From the NCBI GenBank assembly GCA_934489735.1, contig CAKSSR010000003.1:39766-103765 (forward strand): DNA of 64,000 nt. Direction: 5' to 3'. Numbering within the stretch: position 1 is the first letter of the stretch; each line of letters begins with the position of its first letter. The position numbers were made by a program, and so were the translations under genes. The notes under the pieces are model-generated. The model was not told where the DNA came from and made no database searches. It saw only the letters and a list, made by a program, of their open reading frames with translations. Of this stretch, positions 24,958-34,776 are shown in pieces. This stretch comes from an uncultured Eubacteriales bacterium. Its GTDB lineage: Bacteria > Bacillota > Clostridia > Oscillospirales > Acutalibacteraceae.

Positions 24958-25815
24958 ATGGGATCAGTAACTTTATTATCATGCACGCCTAATCCTGAGA
25001 AGGTTGTGGCATGCTCAGCTAAGCTTTGTTACTCGAATTCTACAATAGATGGGATAATGGATGGACTGGATGACGAAAAAGTATCATCATTTGTAGAGAT
25101 GTTATCAGACATAGGACATGAAAGTCCAATAGAACATGCAAGCTATACATTTGGAATATCAGGGATTTCTAGATCTTGTTTAGCTCAGATAACAAGGCAT
25201 AGAATGGCTTCGTATAGCGTGCAAAGCCAGAGATATGTCAATGAGAGTGAGATATTTGATTATGTCATACCGCCACAGATCGAGAGTAATGAAGAAGCTA
25301 AAGAAGAATTTGTAAGAATAATGAAAGAAACTAAGTCTAGTTATGATAAACTATCAAAACTTCTTAAAGACATAAATAAAAAAGAATTAATTGATAATGG
25401 TAAGTCTGAGAAAAGTGCAGATAAAGCTGCAGAAAAGAAAGCAATAGAGGACGCTAGGTTTGTATTACCTAACGCATGCGTCACTAAAATGATATGTACT
25501 ATGAATGCTAGAAGTTTATTAAACTTCTTTAGGCATAGATGTTGCATGAGGGCTCAATGGGAGATTAGAGACATAGCTATGCAAATGTTTGAATTGGTTT
25601 TAAAAGAGTCTTATGATATATTTAAAAATGCAGGGCCAGCTTGTTTAAGAGGAAAGTGCCCTGAAGGCAAAATGTGTTGCGGGAAAGCAGGACAAGTTAA
25701 GGAAATGTTTGAATCTATAAAGAAATCATGTGCCAAGGAAGAATTATCAAAGGAGGAAGAACCAGTCAAGGAAGAATCGCCTGGAGAGGAGGAAGAAAGT
25801 TTTAATGAAAAATAA
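24958..25815 (+). CDS. thyX: FAD-dependent thymidylate synthase
   Basis: About 285 residues. The ThyX motif RHRMASYSVQSQRY is clear, with ESPIEHASYTF upstream and NARSLLNFFRHR downstream. It makes dTMP from dUMP with methylene-THF and FAD. ATG 24958 sits 8 bp from AGGAGG; the ATG at 24952 is too close. The C-terminal 30 residues are an unusual Glu/Lys-rich tail. It overlaps tmk, which uses the product. Confidence 0.95.
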   Translation: MGSVTLLSCTPNPEKVVACSAKLCYSNSTIDGIMDGLDDEKVSSFVEMLSDIGHESPIEHASYTFGISGISRSCLAQITRHRMASYSVQSQRYVNESEIFDYVIPPQIESNEEAKEEFVRIMKETKSSYDKLSKLLKDINKKELIDNGKSEKSADKAAEKKAIEDARFVLPNACVTKMICTMNARSLLNFFRHRCCMRAQWEIRDIAMQMFELVLKESYDIFKNAGPACLRGKCPEGKMCCGKAGQVKEMFESIKKSCAKEELSKEEEPVKEESPGEEEESFNEK

Positions 25816-26470
25816 CTTTGGAAAGCTGATAGTCATAGATGGTTTAGACGGAAGTGGCAAAAAGACGCAGACCGATATGGTATATGAGCATTTGAAAGCA
25901 AATGGTAAGAAAGTTAAAGAGATTAGTTTTCCAGATTATAAGGAAAAGTCGTCAACGCTCATAAAAATGTATCTGGATGGAGAGTTTGGCAAGAATCCGG
26001 AAGATGTAAATGCCTATGCGGCTTCATCTTTTTTCGCAATGGACAGATACGCTAGCTATATTAAGCATTGGAAAAGAGATTATGAGCAGGGAACATTGAT
26101 TTTATCAGACAGATATTCAACTTCTAATATTATTTATCATATGTCTAAGCTTGATCAGAAAGAATGGAAAGATTATATTGATTGGCTTGAAGATTATGAA
26201 TATAATAAGATAGGAATTCCGAAACCAGATGTAGTAATTTATCTTGATGTCGACATAAATATTTCTCAAAGGTTATTGAGCGAGAGATATGATGGAGAAG
26301 AATCTAGAAAGGATATCCATGAAAAGAATATAGACTTTATAAGGAAGTGTAGAGAATGTGCTATGTTCGCTTCTGATAAGTTGAATTGGGAAATAATTAA
26401 TTGTATGAATGGAAATGCATTGAGATCAAAAGAAGATATAAATAAAGAAATAATATCAATTATACAGTAG
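25805..26470 (+). CDS. tmk: Thymidylate kinase-type deoxynucleoside monophosphate kinase
   Basis: 221 residues from ATG 25805. P-loop DGLDGSGKKTQ, DRYSTSNI as the DR motif, and a nucleotide-binding core typical of the clostridial thymidylate kinase branch. Phosphorylates dTMP to dTDP, directly downstream of thyX. A longer frame starting inside thyX encodes basic residues unrelated to the family, and GGAGG sites near 25788-25796 support the later start. Overlap with thyX 11 bp. Confidence 0.9.
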   Translation: MKNNFGKLIVIDGLDGSGKKTQTDMVYEHLKANGKKVKEISFPDYKEKSSTLIKMYLDGEFGKNPEDVNAYAASSFFAMDRYASYIKHWKRDYEQGTLILSDRYSTSNIIYHMSKLDQKEWKDYIDWLEDYEYNKIGIPKPDVVIYLDVDINISQRLLSERYDGEESRKDIHEKNIDFIRKCRECAMFASDKLNWEIINCMNGNALRSKEDINKEIISIIQ

Positions 26471-26512
26471 AAATATCATTATGACTGTAGTACAAAAAAG
26501 GGGAGTTTTTTT

Positions 26513-27061
26513 ATGATATGCGTGTGTATAGCAAATGGATTTGAAGAAATAGAGGCAATTTCGGTTATAGATATCTTAAGACGTGCTAATATGGATGTAA
26601 AAGTTGTATCAATTAATGATAAAGTTGCTAAAGGGGCACATGGAATTAGCATATATACTGACATGCCTATTGAAGAAATTGATTTAAATGAAGTAGAATG
26701 TGTCGTTTTGCCAGGAGGAGTAGAGGGAACTGAGAATTTAAGAAGATCTGAATACGTCAGAAATATGATAAGATATTGTGCCGATAACCATAAATATATA
26801 GCTGCAATATGCGCGGCACCTTCTATATTGGGAGAAATGAATCTTTTGAGAGAAAAAAATGCCGTTTGCTATCCAGGATTTTCAGAAAGACTTAAAGGCG
26901 CTAACGTTTTATCTGAAAAAGTATGTGTCGATGATAACTTTATTACTGCCAACGGACCAGCATCGGCAATGGAATTTGCACTTAAGATAATAGAGGTATT
27001 ACGTACATATAAAGAATCTGAACAAGTAGGAAAAGGTCTTCTATGTCGCACAACAATATAA
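26513..27061 (+). CDS. DJ-1/PfpI family protein (YajL/DJ-1 type)
   Basis: 182 residues. N-terminus MICVCIANGFEEIEAISVID with the conserved Glu, VVLPGG, and the nucleophile elbow AAICAAPSIL (Cys). Family members are credited with glyoxalase/deglycase or redox chaperone roles. GGGGAG ribosome site. It overlaps the next gene by 19 bp. Confidence 0.9.
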   Translation: MICVCIANGFEEIEAISVIDILRRANMDVKVVSINDKVAKGAHGISIYTDMPIEEIDLNEVECVVLPGGVEGTENLRRSEYVRNMIRYCADNHKYIAAICAAPSILGEMNLLREKNAVCYPGFSERLKGANVLSEKVCVDDNFITANGPASAMEFALKIIEVLRTYKESEQVGKGLLCRTTI

Positions 27062-27690
27062 AACAATACAAGATCAAATTGCGCCAAAAATATAGAGAAC
27101 TTAGGGGACGGATGGAAAAAAGAGAGAAAGCTTACAGGGACAGAAATATACTAAAGAAGTTTATGTCAATATATCATTATAAAAGAAATGACATAATATT
27201 TACATATATTTCAAAAGAGATTGAGGTTAGTACTATCGGGATTATAAAAAAAGCATGGGAACATAAAAAAAAGGTAGCAGTCCCAAAGTGCATTAAAGAT
27301 ACGAGACAAATGGACTTTTATTTGATAGAATCATTTGATGATTTGGAAGTAGGAGCCTTCGGAGTGCTAGAACCAATTACCTCTAAATGCAAAAAAGTAA
27401 CGGATTTTTCGAGAGGAATATGCATTGTGCCAGGATTTTCATTTGACTTGCAAGGCTTTAGATTAGGATATGGCAAGGGATACTATGATAGATTTTTACC
27501 TAGATTTAGGGGATTAGTAGTCGGCTTATGTTATGAGTCATGCGTTGACAAAAAGTTACCGCACGGATATTTTGATAGACCGGTTCAACTACTTATAACT
27601 GACAAAAGAATCAGAAGGACATCATATAAAAAGAGTATAGGTAGTAGAAAGAGAAAATCTTATAAAGGTGGAATAGATTGTAATGGATGA
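27043..27690 (+). CDS. 5-formyltetrahydrofolate cyclo-ligase
   Basis: 215 residues. The signature RLGYGKGYYDRFLPRF and IVPGFSFD are conserved, as is the N-terminal basic helix with LRQKYRELR. It converts 5-formyl-THF to methenyl-THF in an ATP-dependent step, feeding folate needed by thyX. It starts within the DJ-1 gene and ends over mltG by 8 bp. Confidence 0.92.
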   Translation: MSHNNIKQYKIKLRQKYRELRGRMEKREKAYRDRNILKKFMSIYHYKRNDIIFTYISKEIEVSTIGIIKKAWEHKKKVAVPKCIKDTRQMDFYLIESFDDLEVGAFGVLEPITSKCKKVTDFSRGICIVPGFSFDLQGFRLGYGKGYYDRFLPRFRGLVVGLCYESCVDKKLPHGYFDRPVQLLITDKRIRRTSYKKSIGSRKRKSYKGGIDCNG

Positions 27691-29014
27691 AAAAGAAAAG
27701 AACATAGAAAAGTTCTTCAATGAGAAAGAAAATATTCAAGAAAATGAAGTAAAAAGTGAAACAGAGAATGAAGAAAATGAAAATTTGATGACAGACCTCA
27801 ACGAAGAGGAAGCAGAAGTCGTCAACGAGAAACCTGTTGAAGAGAAGAAAAAACGAAGAGATCCAATAACATATATTAAAGATTTGATAAAAGATAGAAA
27901 ACCTATGACAAATAGACGACTTTTTAGAGTCTTTTGGATATTGATGATAATGTTAGGGTCTGTAAGTATTGCTCAATATACAGTAGCAGGCATGAACGAT
28001 TTACTGGCCGTTGGAAGAAAAGATAATGATGTTGTCGTTAAGATTCCAGAAAATGCGAGCGTGTCTGATATTTGTAGAATACTTAAAGAAAATGAAGTAA
28101 TAAATAACGAATCGTTCTTTGGATTGTATTCATTCGCTACAAAAGCAAATAAAAAAGTGAGCAGAGGTACCTATACTTTAAAAACTAATATGGATTATGA
28201 AGCTATTATAAGTCATTTAGAGAATCAATCAAACAGACTTGATATAGTTAATATCACATTTAGAGAAGGACTTAATGTAGAAGAGTATGCTTCTATATTA
28301 GAAGAGAAAAGAATATGTAAGGCTAAGGAATTTTTAGAACTTTGTAATTCAAATGCTTTTGATGACTCATTTGATTTTGTAAAAGAAATAAAGCCTGATA
28401 ATAAAAAGTATAAATTGGAAGGATATCTATTCCCAGACACTTACGATTTTTACGACGGAGAGAACCCGAAGCAGACGATAAGAAAGTTTTTGTATAACTA
28501 CTATAATAAGATATATAGTAAAAATGAAGTGGAAGGTTACGATAAGAGAGTAAGTTTAAGTAAAGTGGCCGCAGATAAGGGACATGACATAAATAAGATT
28601 ATAACAATAGCTTCATTGATACAGGCGGAGGCTGCCAATAATAAAGATATGTATAACGTATCATCAGTACTTCATAACAGATTGGGCACTTTGAAGAACG
28701 ATGGTATTAACAAATTTGGTGAGGGTGGATTGAAAAGATTGGCTTTGGATAGTACAGTTTGGTATCCGTATAAGAATATTTCAGTTGTGCCGGCAGAAAA
28801 AAGAGTAGACTATCATAATGGATATAATACTTATGAAATAGATGGCTTACCACCAGGACCAATTTGTAATCCAGGACTTGAAGCAATAAAAGCAGCAATC
28901 AATCCAAATATTACAGAATACTATTATTTCTGTCATAGTTCGAAAGGAATGGCTTATTATGCTAAGACTTTATCAGAACATAATAATAATTTAGTTAGGG
29001 CGGGTTTAGTTTGA
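27683..29014 (+). CDS. mltG: Endolytic murein transglycosylase MltG
   Basis: 443 residues. An acidic cytoplasmic N-terminus (1-75), one membrane helix (about 90-110), a LysM-like region and a YceG domain with KLEGYLFPDTYDF, IITIASLIQAEA (catalytic Glu), VLHNRL, and DSTVWYP. It cleaves nascent glycan strands to set chain length. Overlaps the U32 gene by 4 bp. Confidence 0.95.
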   Translation: MDEKEKNIEKFFNEKENIQENEVKSETENEENENLMTDLNEEEAEVVNEKPVEEKKKRRDPITYIKDLIKDRKPMTNRRLFRVFWILMIMLGSVSIAQYTVAGMNDLLAVGRKDNDVVVKIPENASVSDICRILKENEVINNESFFGLYSFATKANKKVSRGTYTLKTNMDYEAIISHLENQSNRLDIVNITFREGLNVEEYASILEEKRICKAKEFLELCNSNAFDDSFDFVKEIKPDNKKYKLEGYLFPDTYDFYDGENPKQTIRKFLYNYYNKIYSKNEVEGYDKRVSLSKVAADKGHDINKIITIASLIQAEAANNKDMYNVSSVLHNRLGTLKNDGINKFGEGGLKRLALDSTVWYPYKNISVVPAEKRVDYHNGYNTYEIDGLPPGPICNPGLEAIKAAINPNITEYYYFCHSSKGMAYYAKTLSEHNNNLVRAGLV

Positions 29015-30231
29015 TTAATAAAAAGGTAGAAGTATTATCTCCTGCAGGAGATATGGAAAGGTTTAAATATGCTTTAAAATTTGGAGCGGATGCCATATAT
29101 TTGGCAGGAAATAAGTTTGGAATGAGAACAGCTCCATCGAATTTTAACAGAGAAGAACTAATAGAAGCAGTCAATTTGGCACATGATAATGATGTTAAAG
29201 TATATATAACCTGCAATATAGTCGCAAGGAACAAGGATATTGTTGAATTGCCAGAATTTTTAAAGTTCTTAAATGAAATAAAAGTAGACGCTATAATAGT
29301 TTCAGATCTGGGAGTTCTCAGCTTGATAAAAAAATATGCTCCAGATATAGAAATTCATATATCAACTCAGGCAGGGGTTGCAAATTTTGAGACAGCCAAT
29401 ATGCTTTATGATATGGGAGCTAAAAGAGTGGTTTTGGCAAGAGAACTTTCTTTTGAAGAAATAAGAGAGATAAGAGAAAAAACTAGCAAAGAATTAGAAA
29501 TTGAGACGTTTGTTCACGGCGCAATGTGCGTATCGTTTTCAGGAAGATGCTTAATATCAGCTTATTTAGCGGGCCGTGATGCAAATAAAGGAGACTGTGC
29601 AGCTCCATGTAGGTGGAAGTATTACTTGAATGAAGAAAAGAGACCAGGTCTTTACTTCCCAGTTGAAGAAGATAACACAGGGACTTACTTTTTTAATTCA
29701 AAAGATTTATGCATGATAGAATATATACCAGAATTAATAGAGGCGGGCATAAGTAGCTTGAAAATAGAAGGCAGAGCTAAGTCAGCTTATTATACGGCGG
29801 TAGTAACTAATGCTTATAAATCAGCTGTCAATGACTATTATTCAATGGGAGAAAATTATAAATTACAGCCATGGATCAAGGAAGAAGTAAATAAAATAAG
29901 CCATAGACAATATAGCACAGGATTTTTCTTCGGGAATGAGCCAGGGCAGGTTTATGATACAGGTGGATACGTCAGGGACTACGATGTAGTAGCGATTTGT
30001 AATTTTTATGAAGATGGATATATGAACTTGTCTCAGAAAAATAAATTTTCTAAAGGGGAAGTTGTAGAGATATTAGAACCAAGCAAAGAGCCTTATGAAA
30101 TAAAGATAGATCATATATATGACGAATGGAATAATGAAATAGAGACAGCCAATCATGCAGAGCAAAGAATAAAAATACCAACTGATATAAAAGTCGGAGA
30201 CAATGCAATAATTAGAAGAAGAAAAGTTTAA
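29011..30231 (+). CDS. U32-family peptidase-like protein (tRNA/rRNA hydroxylation type)
   Basis: 406 residues. The U32 signature EIETFVHGAMCVSFSGRC is present, followed by further conserved cysteines in GDCAAPCRW. N-terminus VEVLSPAGDMERFKYALKFGADAIY is typical. Characterised relatives (TrhP, RlhA) take part in RNA hydroxylation rather than proteolysis. It uses a TTG start overlapping the mltG stop. The operon terminates just after. Confidence 0.9.
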   Translation: MINKKVEVLSPAGDMERFKYALKFGADAIYLAGNKFGMRTAPSNFNREELIEAVNLAHDNDVKVYITCNIVARNKDIVELPEFLKFLNEIKVDAIIVSDLGVLSLIKKYAPDIEIHISTQAGVANFETANMLYDMGAKRVVLARELSFEEIREIREKTSKELEIETFVHGAMCVSFSGRCLISAYLAGRDANKGDCAAPCRWKYYLNEEKRPGLYFPVEEDNTGTYFFNSKDLCMIEYIPELIEAGISSLKIEGRAKSAYYTAVVTNAYKSAVNDYYSMGENYKLQPWIKEEVNKISHRQYSTGFFFGNEPGQVYDTGGYVRDYDVVAICNFYEDGYMNLSQKNKFSKGEVVEILEPSKEPYEIKIDHIYDEWNNEIETANHAEQRIKIPTDIKVGDNAIIRRRKV

Positions 30232-30241
30232 TAATATTGAG

Positions 30242-30287
30242 ATCCAGTTAACTAAAACAGACTTAGTTGACTGGATTTATTTATTTC
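30242..30287 (+). terminator. Rho-independent terminator after the U32 gene
   Basis: A 14-bp stem starting ATCCAGTTAACTAA (one G-U pair), a 7-base loop, then TTATTTATTT. It ends the ybeY-to-U32 run. Confidence 0.85.
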
Positions 30288-30417
30288 AAAGAAGTAATAA
30301 GTAAAGAAAACATAGAAAAAATTAAAGACAAAGATATTTCCAAGGATGGTATTAATCATAAAATGCTAAGAAATTATTTGTGCTTTTAAAAAAATTAATG
30401 TTTATTTTAAAAAACTA

Positions 30418-30446
30418 TTGTAATAAATAAATATATATAGTATAAT
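30418..30446 (+). promoter_or_regulatory. Predicted sigma-A promoter of the 30546 LRR gene
   Basis: TTGTAA (30418-30423), 17-bp spacer, TATAAT (30441-30446), in an otherwise empty AT-rich gap between 30288 and 30545. Confidence 0.55.
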
Positions 30447-30545
30447 ATAAATTGGCTATTTAATGATTAATAACCAATAAGGCTGTAGCTAGAATAATTT
30501 AAAAAATATAAGTTAATCATCAAAAATATTAACAAAAGGAGTGAA

Positions 30546-31322
30546 ATGATTATGAATGAAAATGGTGAACAAAATGCCGGTGTACCGGTGATTGTAGATA
30601 TGGAAAAAATAATTGATGCATATGAAGCTCTTAAGATAGCACGAAAAAGACAACCGGTTATAAAGATACCACTACCTATGAAAAGAATAAAGTTTGAAGA
30701 CAAAAGGGAAGTGAAAAATAATGAATCATATAAACTTGAAAATGGAATATTGACAATAAATGAAGCAAGAACACAGCAAAAATATGAATTTATGAATAAT
30801 GAAAAAATACTAAAAGTTGTTGTGGGAGAAAATGTTGGATTCGATAATCCTTTTTGGCAGTGTGTTAGTGAAGGAAGATTTAAAGGATGCATTAATTTAC
30901 AATGTTTTGACTTTACAGGTGTGGAAGAGATTTCAAAATATGCATTTGCAGGGTGTAAAAAATTGACTTTGAAGGCTGATGATTTGATAGAATTATTGAC
31001 AATAGGTGATAGCGCCTTCGAGGGATGTGAAGCTATAGAAGGGCGACTTAATTTTAATGGAGAAGTAAAGATAGGAGCAAATGCATTTAAAGATACAAAT
31101 TTAAGAGAGGTTTATATTGTTGGGGAAACAGATGCTGAAAAAAAAGCTGAAATTGTTGAAGCATTTAAAGATTTTGAAGACTTGAGTTTTTATTTTAGTA
31201 ATAATTGTTGGGGATTGCGTGCTATTTTGGATAGAAAATTGCTAAGCTACAATGCTATAGTAGGAAGAATTAAGCTTTATTATCGTGAAGGTGGTGAATA
31301 TAAGAAGTATAATATCAAATAA
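30546..31322 (+). CDS. BspA-like leucine-rich-repeat protein, cytoplasmic
   Basis: 258 residues. Repeats of the LRR_5 type are visible from about residue 120: ISKYAFAGCKKLTL, IGDSAFEGCEAIEG, IGANAFKDTNLREV. No signal peptide or membrane helix, so it is not obviously exported as classical BspA proteins are. Good AAAAGGAG ribosome site. Related in style to the two large LRR proteins at 51393-55529. Function unknown. Confidence 0.75.
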   Translation: MIMNENGEQNAGVPVIVDMEKIIDAYEALKIARKRQPVIKIPLPMKRIKFEDKREVKNNESYKLENGILTINEARTQQKYEFMNNEKILKVVVGENVGFDNPFWQCVSEGRFKGCINLQCFDFTGVEEISKYAFAGCKKLTLKADDLIELLTIGDSAFEGCEAIEGRLNFNGEVKIGANAFKDTNLREVYIVGETDAEKKAEIVEAFKDFEDLSFYFSNNCWGLRAILDRKLLSYNAIVGRIKLYYREGGEYKKYNIK

Positions 31323-32359
31323 AGAGAAAGGTATTATATTTAAATATTAGAATTAATAAAAAATGGCTACTACAATCTTGCTGATTTTAAATGACGGTTG
31401 GCGGTAGCTAAAAATAATTATTAACGACATACAATTATATTATAAATAAAAGTAGGTTGAAGTAAGATTATAGAACTCAGAAGTATTAATGCTATTGAAT
31501 TATTCAAAGCATATCCAAGACTTAATACTTATGGCTGAGAGGGGGTTTACATCTCTACAGAAAGATATATAGGTTAAGCCACAATTATCCAGTATATAGA
31601 GGGAACAAAAGAAGTATCTAAAATAATTTCATAAACTTTCTGATAGACATATCCTGTTTGAATTAACTTTTAGATGAGAAATCAATACAAGAGTACGGAA
31701 TGAAAAAACTGCACTGAAATATAATGAATCCAAATAATATCCATTTGGATATGATCGAGAAATATTATCAAGAAGGGATGCTAGACATAAAAGAGAATCA
31801 TCAAGCGAAGATGAAGAAAATATGCTATATGAAGACAAAAAAAGTCAAGGTGGATGAAGAACTAAAATTAGATCCTAACGTATATGAATTAACAGAAGAA
31901 GGACATTAATCGTAAAGAAAGCGAACTTTATTAGAATAATGAATTTGAAGGAGGGAAAAGCATGTCGGAAACTTATAAATGTATTCCGTGCTGACAATGC
32001 TAGAGCAGGAATGCTTAAGGCTATTGAAGGGAAATTTAAGTTTTATCAAAAGAAGGGGAAAGAATATATTGAAGTTACTTATAAAAGTGATACAAAATAA
32101 GATGAAGCTGATATGGCGCTTGTACAAAGTATATATCATTTTCCTATATAAAAATAAAATTATTGGAGCAATGGGATAAGCATTTGATTACTATTGGCTA
32201 AATACAATTCACCTTAATGATATGGTATGGGCAAGTGAAGTAATTAAAAAGAAGAGATGGAATTCAAAACTATAACGAATTTTTGACTTTTACTAGAGTA
32301 AAGTTGATATCGAATGGTAAGAAAATAATCATAGTTAAGCAAATGTTATGAAAAATTAA
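31323..32359 (+). other. Gene-poor stretch with decayed coding remnants
   Basis: About 1 kb without an intact gene. Short fragments remain: one of 61 codons at 31724-31909, and a piece around 31963-32098 that begins with a good ribosome site and MSETYK and only continues sensibly after a frameshift (NVFRADNARAGMLKAIEG, ending KEYIEVTYKSD). They look like ruins of accessory genes next to the Argonaute. Confidence 0.45.
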
Positions 32360-32360
32360 G

Positions 32361-32402
32361 CAAAAAAAGTTACGCACTAAGGTTTTAGATGACTTTAGTG
32401 CG
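32361..32402 (-). terminator. Terminator of the Argonaute gene
   Basis: CGCACTAA (32373-32380) pairs with TTAGTGCG (32395-32402). On the minus strand it is followed by a T7 run (A7 at 32362-32368 on plus). It lies 10 bp past the Argonaute stop. Confidence 0.8.
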
Positions 32403-32411
32403 TGATTTTCT

Positions 32412-34694
32412 TTATATAAAATATAATTTGTTTATTAATACATTATGCGGTATGTGATTATGATGCTTACAGATCTTATCAGCATATAAAACGGTTAAGG
32501 GAAGTCTGCTCGTACGCATCGAACCGATGTGAAGTTCCGATAGTAAGTAGATTTGAGTAGCTATCTGCTTAATAGAAAGCTCCCCATATCTATGTACGAC
32601 GAGAAGAGGACGTGGCGAACCTAGAGAAGGGTTGACGTTAGTTGAAATTATATAGGCCTTGTTATCTTTAATTACGATAGAACCACCGTCTGGATTCATT
32701 CCATTAAAATCTTTACTTTCATCGAGAAGTCTGGTAGAAACATTCTTCCTGATTTCGACTAAATCAAATTTAATTCCTCTCCTTCTGAAGTATTCTATGT
32801 ACCAATTGTTTTCTTCGTTAGAAAATCCGTCTCTATGTATTACAATGTGTTCCGGATACCTGCCATTTGCATTATTGTAGGCAATTAAAGTCTTGTCTAA
32901 CATGTTTTGTAATGAGTCTGAGCTAATTTTTTCCCCTTTTTGTGCAATGTTCGTTGAGTAATATGCTATAAGTTTACCAGTCCCATCTAAACATACAGAA
33001 CAGGCTGGGTAATGGATTCCTTTTTCTTGAGTCCCTACGTCAATTCCTATAAAGCAGTCTACATTATCCATCGGGGATTCTAAAACCCATGGAATTCCGC
33101 CAGATTTAGCAAGTATCCCTAATATAATATTTTGCAATTTCCAATTCAGATTATTAGTTCCTATATCTTTTTCTAAATTTATTGAAACCATTTGTGATGG
33201 GAGATCTAAATCTGCAAAGATGTTCTTATACGAATCATAAGGTGGGCTAACAAAATCATCTTGGAAGTCTTCTTCATCCTTCTCACTGGGTAAAGTGGAT
33301 ATGACAAAGTTTATCTCAGGGATACTTTTTATCTTGTTTGCTATTTCATTATATGAAAATTTATCATCTAAGTCGTATTGAAATATTTGCTCTTTGTAAA
33401 AAGTTAATGGCATCATGTTTTTATTTAACCATTTGTCTTCGTAAAAAGTCAATGGTACTATGCTTTTGTTTGACAGTGTGTCTTCTTTTCTAGGTATTTT
33501 ACCTCTGGTATAAGATAAGATAGTCTGTATGACTTTATGGCTGGCTTTAGCAATATCATAATTTGCATCTTTTGTTCCATAGCCTAAGTATGCTGCGACT
33601 ATTGGTTTCTCAGGTAGTTTATAAAATCCATATCCATTGTTAAATGCTTTGTACTTGTCGTGAAAACTTACTTTTTTATTGTTGCCAATGAGTAAGTTGT
33701 GCGAACTTAGATCAATTTTATCCTCGGTATATCCAAACTCGCTTACATCTACAGGATCTGTATTTATAATTTCCCCTTTGTAATTTAAATCATTTAGAAA
33801 TCCTTTAATGAATTTTAACCTTTCCTTCATGGATAATTTTGAATGCTTATCCACTGTTTTTGATAAATTTTTGTAATGCTTGGCTATATATTCTCTCGTT
33901 ATAATAGGCTTTAATGATTGAGGAATGTAAAGGCTTGTTATTTTTTTCTTTTCGTCAAAGACTGATATCGCTGGAGTAGAAGAATTAATGCCTTTTACTC
34001 TCCATGGTGCTTTTTCTTGCCAATATTTAAGAAGATTAAATTCGTTTACATCTTGTGATATTGTTTCTGGTCCTAATTTAGTTATTGTATAAGTTCTGTC
34101 ATAGCTTTGCCAATCGCAAGTTACTTTTAGACCTAAGACGTCTTTCCCTTGACTAATATATTTATAAATGTTACTTTTGCTCTCAAATTCACACTTTACG
34201 TCAACTGAAACATATGCTGTTCCGTCTATTAGAACATCTGTATCTACTTGGAATATCCTCCTTATATTGATGCCACTACTTTTATCAGAAAGTATTAAGG
34301 TTTTGTATTTGTTCTCTTTTGAATGATTGTATTTTCCTTTGTTAATGTTGCAAAAATTCACAATTTTAATGAAAATAAAGTACTTTACCCATTCCTTGTA
34401 TAGGTCTAGTGTCTCATCTGTTAGTGGGATAGTTTCGTCCTTGCTTATGAGTTCCAACTTTACGTTGTCTGAGAGTTTCGGCATGGTTCCAATTTCTTTA
34501 AATGTTACAATTCGTTCGTTGTTCCAGTTATATATAAATTGGTTTCTGTTTCTTTGATGTAATTGATACCTCACAGAATTCCCGTTAAATGCTTGTTTGC
34601 TATCATATGGATTATTAGAGATTATCTTGTATATGCAAAATTTTTTTTCCTTTGTTTTATTGTAGAACTTAAATGTTGTAAATTTTATAGACAT
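32412..34694 (-). CDS. Long-type prokaryotic Argonaute with complete DEDD catalytic tetrad
   Basis: 760 residues, the usual size of long pAgos. The MID region has YDSYKNIFADLDLPSQMVS and ILAKSGGIPWVLE, matching the 5-prime-end pocket Y/K/Q/K pattern. The PIWI domain has GIDVGTQ (D552), QKGEKISSD (E588, glutamate finger), VIHRDGF (D622) and LPLTVLYADKIC (D739). Spacings 36/34/117 agree closely with catalytic clostridial pAgos as I remember them. An active DNA- or RNA-guided nuclease is expected, acting against invading plasmids or phage. N and PAZ domains occupy about 1-400 but show no short motif I can cite. GAAAGGAAAT ribosome site. No partner gene is adjacent. Confidence 0.93.
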   Translation of the reverse strand: MSIKFTTFKFYNKTKEKKFCIYKIISNNPYDSKQAFNGNSVRYQLHQRNRNQFIYNWNNERIVTFKEIGTMPKLSDNVKLELISKDETIPLTDETLDLYKEWVKYFIFIKIVNFCNINKGKYNHSKENKYKTLILSDKSSGINIRRIFQVDTDVLIDGTAYVSVDVKCEFESKSNIYKYISQGKDVLGLKVTCDWQSYDRTYTITKLGPETISQDVNEFNLLKYWQEKAPWRVKGINSSTPAISVFDEKKKITSLYIPQSLKPIITREYIAKHYKNLSKTVDKHSKLSMKERLKFIKGFLNDLNYKGEIINTDPVDVSEFGYTEDKIDLSSHNLLIGNNKKVSFHDKYKAFNNGYGFYKLPEKPIVAAYLGYGTKDANYDIAKASHKVIQTILSYTRGKIPRKEDTLSNKSIVPLTFYEDKWLNKNMMPLTFYKEQIFQYDLDDKFSYNEIANKIKSIPEINFVISTLPSEKDEEDFQDDFVSPPYDSYKNIFADLDLPSQMVSINLEKDIGTNNLNWKLQNIILGILAKSGGIPWVLESPMDNVDCFIGIDVGTQEKGIHYPACSVCLDGTGKLIAYYSTNIAQKGEKISSDSLQNMLDKTLIAYNNANGRYPEHIVIHRDGFSNEENNWYIEYFRRRGIKFDLVEIRKNVSTRLLDESKDFNGMNPDGGSIVIKDNKAYIISTNVNPSLGSPRPLLVVHRYGELSIKQIATQIYLLSELHIGSMRTSRLPLTVLYADKICKHHNHIPHNVLINKLYFI

Positions 34695-34721
34695 TTTGCT
34701 ATTTCCTTTCTATTGTAAATA

Positions 34722-34764
34722 TAAAAAATGGTACCTCGTATAAATAAATATACAAAGTACCATT
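34722..34764 (-). terminator. Terminator between rpsI and the Argonaute gene
   Basis: AATGGTAC (34727-34734) pairs with GTACCATT (34757-34764) with additional inner GTATA/TATAC pairing, and a T tract follows on the minus strand. It lies only about 30 bp before the Argonaute start, leaving little room for a separate promoter. Confidence 0.75.
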
Positions 34765-34776
34765 GATATTTTTGAA

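Noticed and set aside
31724..32179. Small plus-strand ORFs beside the Argonaute as partner genes
   Set aside because: They are short, change frame and lack convincing starts; more likely remnants.
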